Positions 43,483 through 51,770 of a DNA stretch of 51,983 nt are shown here, one piece after another (the first letter of the stretch is position 1; every line of letters begins with the position of its first letter). The position numbers and the translations under genes were made by a program. Under the pieces are notes generated by a model. It was not told where the DNA came from, did no database searches, and saw nothing but the letters and a program-made list of their open reading frames with translations. The stretch is taken from assembly GCA_903910795.1 (NCBI GenBank), contig CAIWAX010000010.1, forward strand, positions 1-51,983, written 5' to 3'. Source of the stretch: an uncultured Anaerolineae bacterium. GTDB taxonomy: Bacteria; Chloroflexota; Anaerolineae; Anaerolineales; Villigracilaceae.

Positions 43483-44487
43483 TTAATTCTGCGCCTCGGT
43501 TCGCAGCGTATCGCTCCAGCGAATGCCCTCTTTCGCCAGGTAATAAGCGCCCAGCAGTGTGATCGGGATCCACAGCGCCGCGTGCAGGGTCAGGGTATAC
43601 CCGGCCGCCGTGGCCTGATCCACCCCGTAAGCTCCCAGCACCGCGATCCCCGGCGCGTCAAATGTGCCAATATACCCCGGCGCGGAGGGGATGGTCGTCG
43701 CCAGGTTGACAATGCCATTCATCAGCATCAGCGCGAAGAAGCTGACCGAAAAGCCGAAAGCCTGCATCACGAACCAGTATTTCAGTGTCTCAAACAGCCA
43801 GATGATCACCGAGGTCACAAACACCATCAGGATATTGAGGGGCGAACGCAGCGAGGCCAGCCCATCCAGAAATTTGTGCAGGATGCCGGTCACATTCTCG
43901 CGCAGCCGCTCCGGTAAAAACCGGTTTATAAACCACTGCCCGATTTTCGCGGTCACAGCCGGAAACATGGCTGCCAGCAGAAAAATCACCAGCGCGGCCA
44001 CAAAAGCGCCCGTGCCGTAGATCGCCACCTGCTGGATGTTGCCCACAAAACCCGAGGCGCTTGTCAGCCGGGCCAGCTCCGGCAGGTTGATGAACACAAA
44101 GGACAGCATCACCACGCCGTCGAAAATACGCTCCACGATGATCGTGGCCAGTGAGGCCGAAACAGGTACCGCCTCGCGCCGCTTCAGGATCACTGCCCGC
44201 AGCACCTCGCCGGCGCGCGCCGGGTAAATGTTGTTACCCATATACCCGATGCAGGTGATCGGGAACATGCTCCAGGTCGGGATCTTCTTGATGGGCCGCA
44301 GTAAATAATGCCAGCGCCAGGCCCGCGCCCAGACCGCCACAAAATAGACCGCGATACCCGGCAGTATCCACCAGTAATTCGCACTTTTGATGACACCCCA
44401 GAACTCGCCCAGCCGCAGGCCGCGCAGCGAGATCCATACAAAGAACACACTGATCAACACACCAACCCAGAATTGCCACTTTTTCAT
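43483..44487 (-). CDS. Lysylphosphatidylglycerol synthase transmembrane-like (UPF0104) protein
   Basis: A 334-residue polytopic protein with about eight membrane segments. Typical features are the RAWRWHYLLRPIKKIPTWSM segment, a CIGYMGNNIYPARAGEVLRA signature and a C-terminal SAPGYIGTFDAPGIAVLGAYG stretch. The family includes lipid flippases and LPG-synthase membrane domains, but many stand-alone members have unknown roles. It shares its strand with the FAD oxidoreductase and response regulator downstream. A repeat copy lies 73 bases upstream. Confidence 0.83.
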   Translation of the reverse strand: MKKWQFWVGVLISVFFVWISLRGLRLGEFWGVIKSANYWWILPGIAVYFVAVWARAWRWHYLLRPIKKIPTWSMFPITCIGYMGNNIYPARAGEVLRAVILKRREAVPVSASLATIIVERIFDGVVMLSFVFINLPELARLTSASGFVGNIQQVAIYGTGAFVAALVIFLLAAMFPAVTAKIGQWFINRFLPERLRENVTGILHKFLDGLASLRSPLNILMVFVTSVIIWLFETLKYWFVMQAFGFSVSFFALMLMNGIVNLATTIPSAPGYIGTFDAPGIAVLGAYGVDQATAAGYTLTLHAALWIPITLLGAYYLAKEGIRWSDTLRTEAQN

Positions 44488-44559
44488 AGTGCGCTGATTT
44501 TATCACGCCTGTCGTGCTCTTGTTGCGGGCGGATGCGCGGAAACATTTTTTCGACCGGC

Positions 44560-44625
44560 CATACCGAACGATTTGCTAACATCGTCCCGATGCCCTTTCG
44601 GGAGCAAATCGTGGGTACTTTCTAT
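44560..44625 (-). repeat. Full start-codon repeat with hairpin insert
   Basis: On the minus strand: ATAGAAAGTACCCACGATTT, GCTCCCGAAAGGGCATCGGG, ACGATGTTAGCAAATCGTTC, then GGTATGG. The ACGATTTGCT / AGCAAATCGT arms enclose the inner hairpin. The short form at 12191 and 30238 looks like this element with the middle deleted. Confidence 0.75.
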
Positions 44626-44641
44626 CCTGTATAATCACAGC

Positions 44642-45142
44642 ATGCAAATCAACCAAATCGTCCCTGATTTCAGCCTGCCAGACCAGCTTGGCCGGGTTCG
44701 CACGCTGGGCGCCTGCCGCGGGCGGATCGCGGTGGTCAATTTCTGGTCGGCGGAATGTCCGTGGAGCGAACGCGCCGACCACCACTTGCTGGAAATCGCC
44801 AGCCAGCACCCGCGGCAGCTCGCCATCCTGCCAGTCAACTCAAATTTCAACGAAACCGGCGAGCTGATCACTCGCGCCATCCAGCACCGTGGGTTGGATT
44901 TTGTGCTGATCGACACGGACGCGCGGCTGGCGGAGGCCTGGGGGGCGCAGACTACGCCGCACGCCTTTGTCATCGACGCGCAAGGCATCCTGCGTTACCG
45001 GGGGGCAGTGGATGATGTCACCTTTCGCAAGCGCATCCCGGAGCGGTTCTATGTTCAGGAGGCGCTTGAGGCGCTGCTGGCTGGCCGCCTGCCGGAGATA
45101 CAGGAAACTGCGCCGTATGGCTGCACGATTGTCAGGCTGTGA
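44642..45142 (+). CDS. Thioredoxin-fold (redoxin/TlpA-like) protein
   Basis: A 166-residue protein: PDFSLPDQLGRVRTLGACRG, VVNFWSAECPWSERADHHLLE, AWGAQTTPHAFVIDAQGILRYRGAVDD. This is the AhpC/TSA-TlpA fold, but the CxxC is reduced to a single cysteine (ECPWS), so it is more peroxiredoxin-like or a degenerate redoxin. A perfect TATAAT (44630-44635) ends six bases before the ATG, so the message may be leaderless. No signal peptide, so cytoplasmic. The antitoxin gene starts 35 bases later. Confidence 0.8.
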   Translation: MQINQIVPDFSLPDQLGRVRTLGACRGRIAVVNFWSAECPWSERADHHLLEIASQHPRQLAILPVNSNFNETGELITRAIQHRGLDFVLIDTDARLAEAWGAQTTPHAFVIDAQGILRYRGAVDDVTFRKRIPERFYVQEALEALLAGRLPEIQETAPYGCTIVRL

Positions 45143-45177
45143 AGATCAACCAGACAAGAGATATTGTATAATTCAAT

Positions 45178-45441
45178 ATGGTTGCTGTCACAACCAAACC
45201 AGAGCCAGAAATGACAAAACTTGAACAAACTCTCATACGTGAAATCTCGACTCTACCGGAAGCCCGACTGGCGGACGTGATAGCCTTTGTACGCTTCTTG
45301 AAAACAAGTCTGCCCGATAAAGAAAGGGCACGTTCCGATTTTAAAGAAGCGCTCAAGGATGTGCGTGCGACGGCTAAAAAAAATAAAATCAGCGAAGAGG
45401 ATATTGAAAACGAGATTCGCGCTGTGCGCGAGGCCAAATGA
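45178..45441 (+). CDS. Putative antitoxin of a PIN-type toxin-antitoxin pair
   Basis: An 87-residue protein with helical, charged sequence: TKLEQTLIREISTLPEARLADVIAFVRF and a basic/acidic tail with KISEEDIENEIRAVREAK. Its stop overlaps the start of the PIN-domain remnant (ATGA), the usual antitoxin-toxin arrangement. TATAAT at 45167-45172 lies just before the ATG, suggesting a leaderless transcript; an internal ATG at 45211 is an alternative. With the toxin decayed, it is now an orphan. Confidence 0.7.
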   Translation: MVAVTTKPEPEMTKLEQTLIREISTLPEARLADVIAFVRFLKTSLPDKERARSDFKEALKDVRATAKKNKISEEDIENEIRAVREAK

Positions 45442-45702
45442 AGCGCGTAGTGCTGGATACGAATATTGTGATTTCCAGCGCACTGGGCGGAACGCTTGAA
45501 ATTATTCTGGATCAATGGGTGGCTGAAGCCTTTGTAGTTGTAATCACCAGTGAAATACTTGATGAATACCTGCAAGTATTGAATAGCTGGCGGCGCTGAT
45601 TATGTTGTCAGCGGGGATAGACGTTTACTCAGTCTGAAAGAATACAGGCAAATTTACATCATTACGGCCCGTGAGTTCCTGGAAAAACTTGAAGAGGTGT
45701 GA
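45438..45702 (+). pseudogene. Decayed PIN-domain toxin
   Basis: The N-terminal frame MKRVVLDTNIVISSALGG then ITSEILDEYLQVL stops at 45597-45599. The C-terminal motif ADYVVSGDRRLLSL and IITAREFLEKLEEV continues in another frame from 45595 to a TGA at 45700-45702. About 45-50 central residues normally present in PIN toxins are missing. The first catalytic aspartate (LDTN) and the late Gly-Asp survive in separate frames, so the nuclease is probably inactive. Confidence 0.85.
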
Positions 45703-45762
45703 CGATTGTGACTCACCAGTGTTTGGTGTGGACATCCTGGACAAGATAAAGTGTAAATAATT

Positions 45763-46044
45763 GGTAACTGCTCACGGGTTGCTTAATTGTTGGCGATGAC
45801 GACCTAACCCCGCTAAGAACACACGATTTGCGATTTGCTTAGCAAATCGGCAAATCGCACCGTAACGCAAGTGCAGGTGTGCGGGGTGAAACAAGGGCCG
45901 CTACGCGAAACACCACTTGCGAGGAACCCACAGGGCGCTTTGCGAACCAGCGATTAGCATTTCACTTGGGCATTAAATCGTGATGGAAAGTACCCATAAG
46001 TTCGGTATGGGTATTCCCAAACCAAGACACGGGTGAGCAGTTAC
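45763..46044 (+). repeat. Structured intergenic repeat, copy C2 (full length, 282 bp)
   Basis: Terminal inverted repeats are GTAACTGCTCAC (45763-45774) and GTGAGCAGTTAC (46033-46044), perfect over 12 bp. Inside: GGCGATGACGACC, a CCCCGC / GCGGGG stem whose loop holds the nested palindrome CGATTTGCTTAGCAAATCG, the ACGCAAGTGCAGGTGTG module, and an inserted start-codon repeat (45983-46013). It begins 60 bases after the toxin remnant. Confidence 0.88.
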
Positions 46045-46112
46045 AAATAATTTTAGCATTCCTGGGTTGATTTGCCTTTTGCCTTTCGGAAAAAAGGCAG
46101 TAGAATTAAATC

Positions 46113-47777
46113 GTGATTGAAACCGCTGCCCGGATTGAATTCCTTAAAAAATCGCACCTCTTCCTTGGTCTGTCTGAGGCGGAACTGACGGCTGTCGCCA
46201 GCGAGCTGGAGGAAAAGTTCGTGGATGTGGATGAGCAGGTTTTCCAGGAGGAAGCTCCCGCGGAGTATCTGGCGATCATCTACAAGGGCAAAGTCGGCTT
46301 CACCCAGATCGTGAAGGGTAAGACGATCAAAATGCACGCTATGGTCAAAGGGGATTACTTTGGGGAGCAGGGTCTGGTGCACGGTAATGTACGCGACCGC
46401 ACCGCGACCGGCGCCGAAAACGGAACCCTGCTGCTGATTTTATCTCGCAAATCTTACAACCGGCTGCTCAAGACGGCCCCCAGCTTGCGCCACAACATCG
46501 AGGTCATGATTTCGAGCCGGCAGCTTGCACTGCAGTTAAATTACGCCTGGCTGAACGAAAACGAGATCATTTTTTTCCTGGCGCGCAAGCACCGTTTCCT
46601 GCTCGTCCAAACCTTGATCCTGCCGGTCGTGCTGTTGGCGCCGGTCTTTGGCCTGCTGGTGCTGGCCTTTATGTTCGAGAGCGCGACCTTTGGGCTGCTG
46701 GGCGGGTTCTCGCTGGTGGCGGTGCTGGCCTGGGGCGCCTGGCGCGGACTGGACTGGGGTAATGATTATTACATTGTCACCAACCAGCGCGTGATCTGGC
46801 TGGAAAAGGTGATCGCCTTTTACGACAGCCGGACCGAGGCCGGGATGGGGACGATCCTCTCTGTTACCACCGATACCGATCTTTACGGCCGCATGTTCGA
46901 TTACGGGACAGTGGTGGTGCGCACCTACACCGGCCAGATCCGGCTGCGGTACATCCGCCACCCCAAACAGGCGGCGGCGCTGATCGAGGAACTGCTGAAC
47001 CGCACCAAGGAAGAAGGCAAAAGGGCAACCGAGGAAAGCATGAAGCAGGCCATCCGTGCCAAGCTGGGGCTGAACAAACCGCCCATACCGCCCGCCCCGG
47101 CCAAACCGGCCAAGCCGGGCAAGAAGCCCAACCCGTTCGAGGCCTGGTGGAAGAACGCCTTCCGCATGCGCAGCGAGGATGGCAACATTATCACTTACCG
47201 CAAGCACATCTTCGGTTTTTTTCGGGATGCCTTCCCCTTTGCTTTTGGGATCCTGGCGTTGTGTGGAATGGTGATTGCCTGGCCTTACTTACCCTTGACC
47301 CAGGGCGGAGGCGTGCCGTTGTGGTTTGGGACGATCATCGTGACGGGCGTGCTGGTGCTGTTTGGGCGTATCATTTATGAGTATCTGGATTGGGAGAACG
47401 ATATTTATCAGGTGACGCCCGACCAGATCATAGACATCAGCCGCAAGCCATTTGGCACCGAAGACCGGCGGGTGGCTTTGCTGGAGAACATCCTGAGTAC
47501 TGAGTATAAGCGCAGCGGGCTGATCGGAATCCTGCTTAACTTTGGCACAGTCTACGTTATGGTGGGCACGGAGGCTTATAACTTTGAGGATGTGGCGGAT
47601 CCGCCTTCGGTGCAGCAAGATATTATCCGGCGGCAGATGGGCAGCAAGCAGAAAAAAACGGATGCCACCGCCACCGCGGAACAGAATCGGATGGCGGAGT
47701 GGCTGGCGATGTATCACCGCACGCTGGACGATTATAATCAGGGAAAAGACGGCCCGCCGCCGCCCAAACCGGGGTAA
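46113..47777 (+). CDS. Membrane protein with cyclic-nucleotide-binding and two bacterial PH-like domains
   Basis: A 554-residue protein, GTG start. Residues about 8-125 form a cNMP-binding fold (LFLGLSEAELTAVASELEEK, then GDYFGEQGLVHGNVRDRTAT). A first pair of membrane segments (about 162-210) precedes a bPH2 domain (about 213-285, DYYIVTNQRVIWLEK). A proline/lysine linker (about 320-345) leads to a second membrane pair (about 375-425) and a second bPH-like domain (about 430-500, NDIYQVTPDQIIDISRKPFG). The second-messenger site may gate membrane organisation; the ligand is unknown. It is flanked by structured repeats on both sides. Confidence 0.82.
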   Translation: MIETAARIEFLKKSHLFLGLSEAELTAVASELEEKFVDVDEQVFQEEAPAEYLAIIYKGKVGFTQIVKGKTIKMHAMVKGDYFGEQGLVHGNVRDRTATGAENGTLLLILSRKSYNRLLKTAPSLRHNIEVMISSRQLALQLNYAWLNENEIIFFLARKHRFLLVQTLILPVVLLAPVFGLLVLAFMFESATFGLLGGFSLVAVLAWGAWRGLDWGNDYYIVTNQRVIWLEKVIAFYDSRTEAGMGTILSVTTDTDLYGRMFDYGTVVVRTYTGQIRLRYIRHPKQAAALIEELLNRTKEEGKRATEESMKQAIRAKLGLNKPPIPPAPAKPAKPGKKPNPFEAWWKNAFRMRSEDGNIITYRKHIFGFFRDAFPFAFGILALCGMVIAWPYLPLTQGGGVPLWFGTIIVTGVLVLFGRIIYEYLDWENDIYQVTPDQIIDISRKPFGTEDRRVALLENILSTEYKRSGLIGILLNFGTVYVMVGTEAYNFEDVADPPSVQQDIIRRQMGSKQKKTDATATAEQNRMAEWLAMYHRTLDDYNQGKDGPPPPKPG

Positions 47778-47923
47778 AATCGTGTTTCGGAATTCGAACA
47801 GGATTAGCCGCCGACAGGATGGATGTAAAGCCCCAAAAATTACCTCTGCAAAACCCATTAACCGCGGAGCGCGCAGAAAACGCAGAGTATATTTAATGCA
47901 AAATCTGTGCTGAATCGTTTAAG

Positions 47924-48036
47924 AAACTGTAGTAGTCATAGAAAGCGTAAACACAGAGTAAAAAAATATCTCACGCAAAGTCGCCAAGAACGCGACCCAC
48001 TAAAAGCATGTGGGCTTCCCACTAAAAGCATGTGGG
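47924..48036 (+). repeat. Dispersed 70-bp repeat followed by tandem 22-bp hairpins
   Basis: 47924-47993 matches 5648-5716. It is directly followed by two 22-bp units (47996 and 48018), each with CCCACTAAAAGCATGTGGG, related to 9834-9852. Confidence 0.75.
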
Positions 48037-48136
48037 CTTAGAAAATCAAAGACTTTGCGAAATTTGTGGCTTCCACGACACTTGCGTCCGTGGCAAGTGT
48101 ACGAGAGAAAATTGGCAGTAGCGCATAACTTGCTTC

Positions 48137-48381
48137 GTTACGACTCGCGGGTTGCTTCACTTTAGGCGATGACGACCTAACCCCGCCAAGAACACACGAT
48201 TTGCGATTTGCTTAGCAAATCGGCAAATCGCACCGGAACGCAAGTGCAGGTGTGCGAGGTGAAACAAGGGCCGCTGCGCGAAACACCACTTGCGGGCGCT
48301 TTGCGAACCATCGATTTTCTTACATCCGCGGAATAAAGTCGGAAAGGATTATGGCAAACTGGCAAATCCGTGAGTGGTTAC
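48137..48381 (+). repeat. Structured intergenic repeat, copy C3 (245 bp)
   Basis: The left end is GTTACGACTCGCGGGTTG and the right end GTGAGTGGTTAC, an imperfect inverted pair. The core from GGCGATGACGACC through CACACGATTTGCGATTTGCT and AACGCAAGTGCAGGTGTG is nearly identical to C2. The right third diverges from C2. Confidence 0.85.
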
Positions 48382-48685
48382 GAAAATAGCAACTTATGCG
48401 GTATTGCGAAAATTGGTTAATTCTTGGCCAAAATGAGCGCAGTAAATAGTCCGGCTGTTTACCTTTTACTTGACCATTACAGAATCGTTTAAGAAACACT
48501 GCGATCTTTGCGGGCCCGGCGGTGATATGCTCTTTTTGCACCAGACTCATCCAGTAATAGAGTTAAAAATGAACGCAAAAGGTTGGAAGCTCTGTTTTTC
48601 CTTCGAGTTCATCGTGCCCGTCGTGTTTAAAATATTGCGTGTATTTCATGGTCGTGAATAGTGTAATCAATTTATAGAGGTAGAA

Positions 48686-49219
48686 ATGAGCATACGAGAG
48701 ATTGTGTTTGTGCCAGACCCGGTGCTGCGCAAAAATGCCAGGACCGTCACCAAATTCGATGACAAGCTCCAGACGCTGATCGATGACATGGTGGAAACCA
48801 TGCGCGCCGCGCCCGGCGTGGGTTTGGCTGCCCCGCAGGTGGGGGTGTTGGAGCGTGTGATCGTGGTGGAATACTACGAAGATGAAGAGGCTCTGGAAGA
48901 GCTGGAAGACGAGGAGGCCGAGAAGGCGCCCAAGAAGCTGTATACGATCGTCAACCCGGAGATCACCCGCCGCTCCGAAGAAGTGGAGGATGGCACGGAA
49001 GGCTGCCTGTCGGTGCCGGGCTACCAGGGTACCGTTGAGCGCCACATCGCCATTACGGTTAAGGGCCAGACGCGCCACGGTCAGCCGGTGACGTTGAAGC
49101 TGAAGGATTGGACGGCGCGTATCTTCCAGCATGAGATCGATCATCTGCACGGCGTGCTGTTCACCGATCTTGCGACCAATATCTGGCGGCCGGAAGGCCC
49201 GGTGGAAGATACGGTCTAA
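48686..49219 (+). CDS. def: Peptide deformylase
   Basis: A 177-residue protein that removes the formyl group from the initiator methionine of new proteins. All three metal-site motifs are present: GVGLAAPQVG (motif 1), EGCLSVPG (motif 2, with the metal-ligand Cys) and QHEIDHLHG (motif 3). An acidic insertion, YYEDEEALEELEDEEAEKA, lies between motifs 1 and 2 and is unusual. Start supported by AGAGG. Flanked by structured repeats C3 and C4 rather than by the common fmt gene. Confidence 0.95.
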   Translation: MSIREIVFVPDPVLRKNARTVTKFDDKLQTLIDDMVETMRAAPGVGLAAPQVGVLERVIVVEYYEDEEALEELEDEEAEKAPKKLYTIVNPEITRRSEEVEDGTEGCLSVPGYQGTVERHIAITVKGQTRHGQPVTLKLKDWTARIFQHEIDHLHGVLFTDLATNIWRPEGPVEDTV

Positions 49220-49249
49220 AAGATTTGCCACAAGAACATACAAAATAAA

Positions 49250-49766
49250 GTAACTACTCACGGGTTGTATACTTTTGGGCGATGACGACCTAACCCCGCC
49301 AAGAACATGCGGGGTGAAAGAACCCCCGGCCCTCGCCAAGAACATGCGAGGTGAAAGAACCCTTCCCTAAAGGGAAGGGGGAGACAGTACTTTTTGCGGA
49401 GTAGACCATCCACTATTGTTCATCTGTGAACTAAAATAAGAAGATTATGGGTAACTGGACATGAACCTATCCCCGCTAAGAATATGCGGGGTGGAAGAAC
49501 CCTTCCCTAAAGGGAAGGGGGAGACAGTACTTTTTGTGGAGTAAACCATCCACTATTGTTCATCTGTGAACTAAAATAAGAAGATTATGGGTAACTGGAC
49601 ATGAACCTATCCCCGCTAAGAATATGCGGGGTGAAAGAACCCTTCCCTAAAGGGAAGGGGGAGACGGGAGACGGTACTTTTTGCGGAGTAAACAAACGAT
49701 TATGTCTCACTTTTATACCAAAAGTAATATGTTTTTGACCGAAATGCGCCACCGGTGAGTAGTTAC
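49250..49766 (+). repeat. Structured intergenic repeat, copy C4 (517 bp, internally expanded)
   Basis: Terminal inverted repeats GTAACTACTCAC (49250-49261) and GTGAGTAGTTAC (49755-49766) are perfect; the A-T pair replaces the G-C pair of C2. It begins 30 bases after the deformylase stop and ends four bases before the next ATG. It carries the short CCCCGC..GCGGGG hairpin rather than the long nested version and has a 140-bp internal tandem duplication. Confidence 0.9.
49361..49690 (+). repeat. 140-bp tandem repeat inside C4
   Basis: CCTTCCCTAAAGGGAAGGGG recurs at 49361, 49501 and 49641, an exact 140-bp period. The units between are almost identical, including CCATCCACTATTGTTCATCT. Each unit has a CCTTCCCT / AGGGAAGG hairpin and a CCCCGC..GCGGGG hairpin. 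Confidence 0.9.
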
Positions 49767-49770
49767 AATA

Positions 49771-50274
49771 ATGCTTGAGATTGCCTGGCTGACTGACAGT
49801 GATCGGGCTGTTTTGCGGCGTTTCTGGAATGCCCATTGGGGTGGGGATTTCCAGGTGGCGCACGGCCAGATTTTCCGTCTGGATGACCTGGACGGTTTCA
49901 GCGCGCGCGAAAACGGCGAATGGCTCGGGCTGGTGAACTTTTATATCGAAGCAGACTTGTGCGAGGTGATCTTGCTCGACAGCCTGCGCCCCGGCCAGGG
50001 CATTGGCACGGCGCTGCTGCACGCGGTCGAAGCGGCTGCCCGCCAATCCGGCTGCGGCAGATTGAAGCTGACCACGACCAATGACAACACCCTGGCCCTG
50101 CGCTTTTACCAGAAATACGGCTTCGAACTGGTTGCCCTGCGGCCGGGGGCGGTCGAGGCTGCCCGCCAACTGAAACCCTCCATCCCGGAATTCGGCCTGG
50201 ACGATATTCCCATCCGTGATGAAATCGACCTGGAGCTGCGGCTGACCCCGCCAGACCCCGACCTGTGTACTTAA
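49771..50274 (+). CDS. GNAT-family N-acetyltransferase
   Basis: A 167-residue protein with one GNAT domain: EWLGLVNFYIEADLCEVILL, then LRPGQGIGTALLHAVEAAAR (acetyl-CoA loop) and LKLTTTNDNTLALRFYQKYG (motif B). A specific substrate cannot be named. Its 3' end overlaps the recF start by ten bases, so the two are translationally linked. Its upstream region is entirely the C4 repeat and offers no Shine-Dalgarno. Confidence 0.83.
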   Translation: MLEIAWLTDSDRAVLRRFWNAHWGGDFQVAHGQIFRLDDLDGFSARENGEWLGLVNFYIEADLCEVILLDSLRPGQGIGTALLHAVEAAARQSGCGRLKLTTTNDNTLALRFYQKYGFELVALRPGAVEAARQLKPSIPEFGLDDIPIRDEIDLELRLTPPDPDLCT

Positions 50275-51485
50275 AACACCTTTCGCTGACCAACTTTCGC
50301 AACTTCGCCCGCCTGGATATTGATGTTCCACGGCGGGCTGTTGTGCTCGTGGGCAGTAACGCGCAGGGCAAGACCAGCCTGCTGGAAGCTATCTACTTTC
50401 TGGCGGCTTTCACCTCTTTTCAGACGCACACCGACCGCCAACTTGTCAACTTCGCGGTGGCGCACGAAAACCCGGCTGTGGCGCGCATTGTGGCCGAGTA
50501 TGAGCGCGGGCACAAGAAGCACCGCCTGGAGGTGCGTATCATCATCGAAGCCGTCGGCCCGCTCGGGCAGCGCGCCCGTAAGGAGGTGCTGCTGGATGGC
50601 GTCAAGCGCAGCGCCAACGAGGTCATCGGGCAGTTCAATGCCGCGCTGTTCATCCCGCAGATGGCACAGGTACTGGAGGGCGCGCCCGAAGACCGCCGCC
50701 GCTACCTGAACCTGGTGCTGGCGCAGGTTATCCCCGGCTACGCCAAAGCGCTGAGCGATTACCAACAGGCGCTGACCCAGCGTAACGCGCTGCTGAAACA
50801 GCTCGCCGAGCGCGGCGGCGACCCCAACCAGCTCGACTACTGGGATCAATCCCTAGCGCAGGTTGGCGCGCAGCTCATCTTCTGGCGCATCCAATCCATC
50901 CAGGAATTGGAACGGCTGGCGGCCCGCAGCCATCTGCACCTGACGCGCGGCAAGGAAGTGCTGCGGCTGGCTTACGACCCGGCTTATGATCCGCTGCCGC
51001 GCCCGGCGGGCCAGTTCGCGCTGCGGTTGGATGTGCCGCTCGACCGCTCGGCTCTCGATCTGGACGCGATTACGCGCGGATTGACAGCCGCGCTGAAAAA
51101 ACTGCGCCCGGAGGAGGTGAACCGGGGCGTGACTACCATCGGCCCGCACCGCGATGATCTGCGTTTTCTGTCCAATGGTGTGGATCTGGGCGATTTTGGT
51201 TCGCGCGGACAGGTGCGCACCACGCTGCTGGCGCTCAAGTTGGCGGAGGTGGAGTGGATGAAGGCTCGCACCGGCGAGTGGCCGGTCATCTTGCTGGATG
51301 AGGTGATGGCTGAGTTGGATGCGGAGCGCCGCGCTGACTTGATGGAGGCGCTGGCCGGCAGCGAGCAGTCGCTGCTTACCACGACTGACTCGCGCCTTTT
51401 CCCGGCCGAGTTCCTGGCCGCCTCGAGCCTGTGGCGCGTCCAGGCCGGTAACATTCTGCCGCCGGAGTCTTTATCCGCAGAGTGA
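50265..51485 (+). CDS. recF: DNA replication and repair protein RecF
   Basis: A 406-residue SMC-like ATPase that helps load RecA at gaps. The N-terminus YLKHLSLTNFRNF, Walker A GSNAQGKTSLLEAIYFLA (near residue 30), the MAQVLEGAPEDRRRYLNLVLAQ region, GPHRDDL, the SRGQVRTTLLALKL signature and Walker B VILLDEVMAELD are all present. GTG start at 50265. The usual dnaA-dnaN-recF-gyrB context is absent; it is paired with a GNAT gene instead. Confidence 0.94.
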   Translation: MYLKHLSLTNFRNFARLDIDVPRRAVVLVGSNAQGKTSLLEAIYFLAAFTSFQTHTDRQLVNFAVAHENPAVARIVAEYERGHKKHRLEVRIIIEAVGPLGQRARKEVLLDGVKRSANEVIGQFNAALFIPQMAQVLEGAPEDRRRYLNLVLAQVIPGYAKALSDYQQALTQRNALLKQLAERGGDPNQLDYWDQSLAQVGAQLIFWRIQSIQELERLAARSHLHLTRGKEVLRLAYDPAYDPLPRPAGQFALRLDVPLDRSALDLDAITRGLTAALKKLRPEEVNRGVTTIGPHRDDLRFLSNGVDLGDFGSRGQVRTTLLALKLAEVEWMKARTGEWPVILLDEVMAELDAERRADLMEALAGSEQSLLTTTDSRLFPAEFLAASSLWRVQAGNILPPESLSAE

Positions 51486-51511
51486 TTGACGACAAAACGA
51501 TATTTTATATC

Positions 51512-51704
51512 GTAACTGCTCATGGGTTGTTTGATTGTGGGCGATGAGGACCTAACCCCGCTAAGAACATGCGGGGTGAAAGAACCCCCGGCCCGAAACG
51601 GGAAGGGGGAGATGGTACTTGCGAGGGAGGCCAGCGATTAGCATTTCACTTGGGCATTAAATCGTGATGGTTATGCCCAAACCAAGACACGGGTGAGCAG
51701 TTAC
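51512..51704 (+). repeat. Structured intergenic repeat, copy C5 (193 bp, minimal form)
   Basis: Terminal repeats GTAACTGCTCATGGG and GTGAGCAGTTAC (11 perfect pairs plus one G-T) enclose GGCGATGAGGACC, the short CCCCGC..GCGGGG hairpin and the CATTTCACTTGGGCATTAAA stretch shared with C2. It lacks the nested palindrome and the start-codon insert. It begins 27 bases after the recF stop. Confidence 0.88.
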
Positions 51705-51770
51705 AAAATCATTATCTTAACATCTATAGAACCGGGCACAGCAACCTCGGAAGAGCGCCGAGGTGAAAGA

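Larger units (their letters stand above)
47778..48685. other. Repeat-filled 0.9-kb intergenic region
   Basis: It holds GCGCAGAAAACGCAGAG-type sequence near 47870, the dispersed 70-bp repeat at 47924-47993, two tandem CCCACTAAAAGCATGTGGG hairpins (47996-48036), ACACTTGC / GCAAGTGT near 48079-48101, and structured repeat C3 (48137-48381). The GAATCGTTTAAGAAAC string of 47912 recurs at 48482. Bases 48382-48660 show no gene I can support; the deformylase ribosome-binding site is at about 48676. Confidence 0.7.

Noticed and set aside
49250-49766. CRISPR-like array
   Set aside because: The repeat period is 140 bp with nearly identical intervening sequence, not short repeats with unique spacers, and no cas genes are near.
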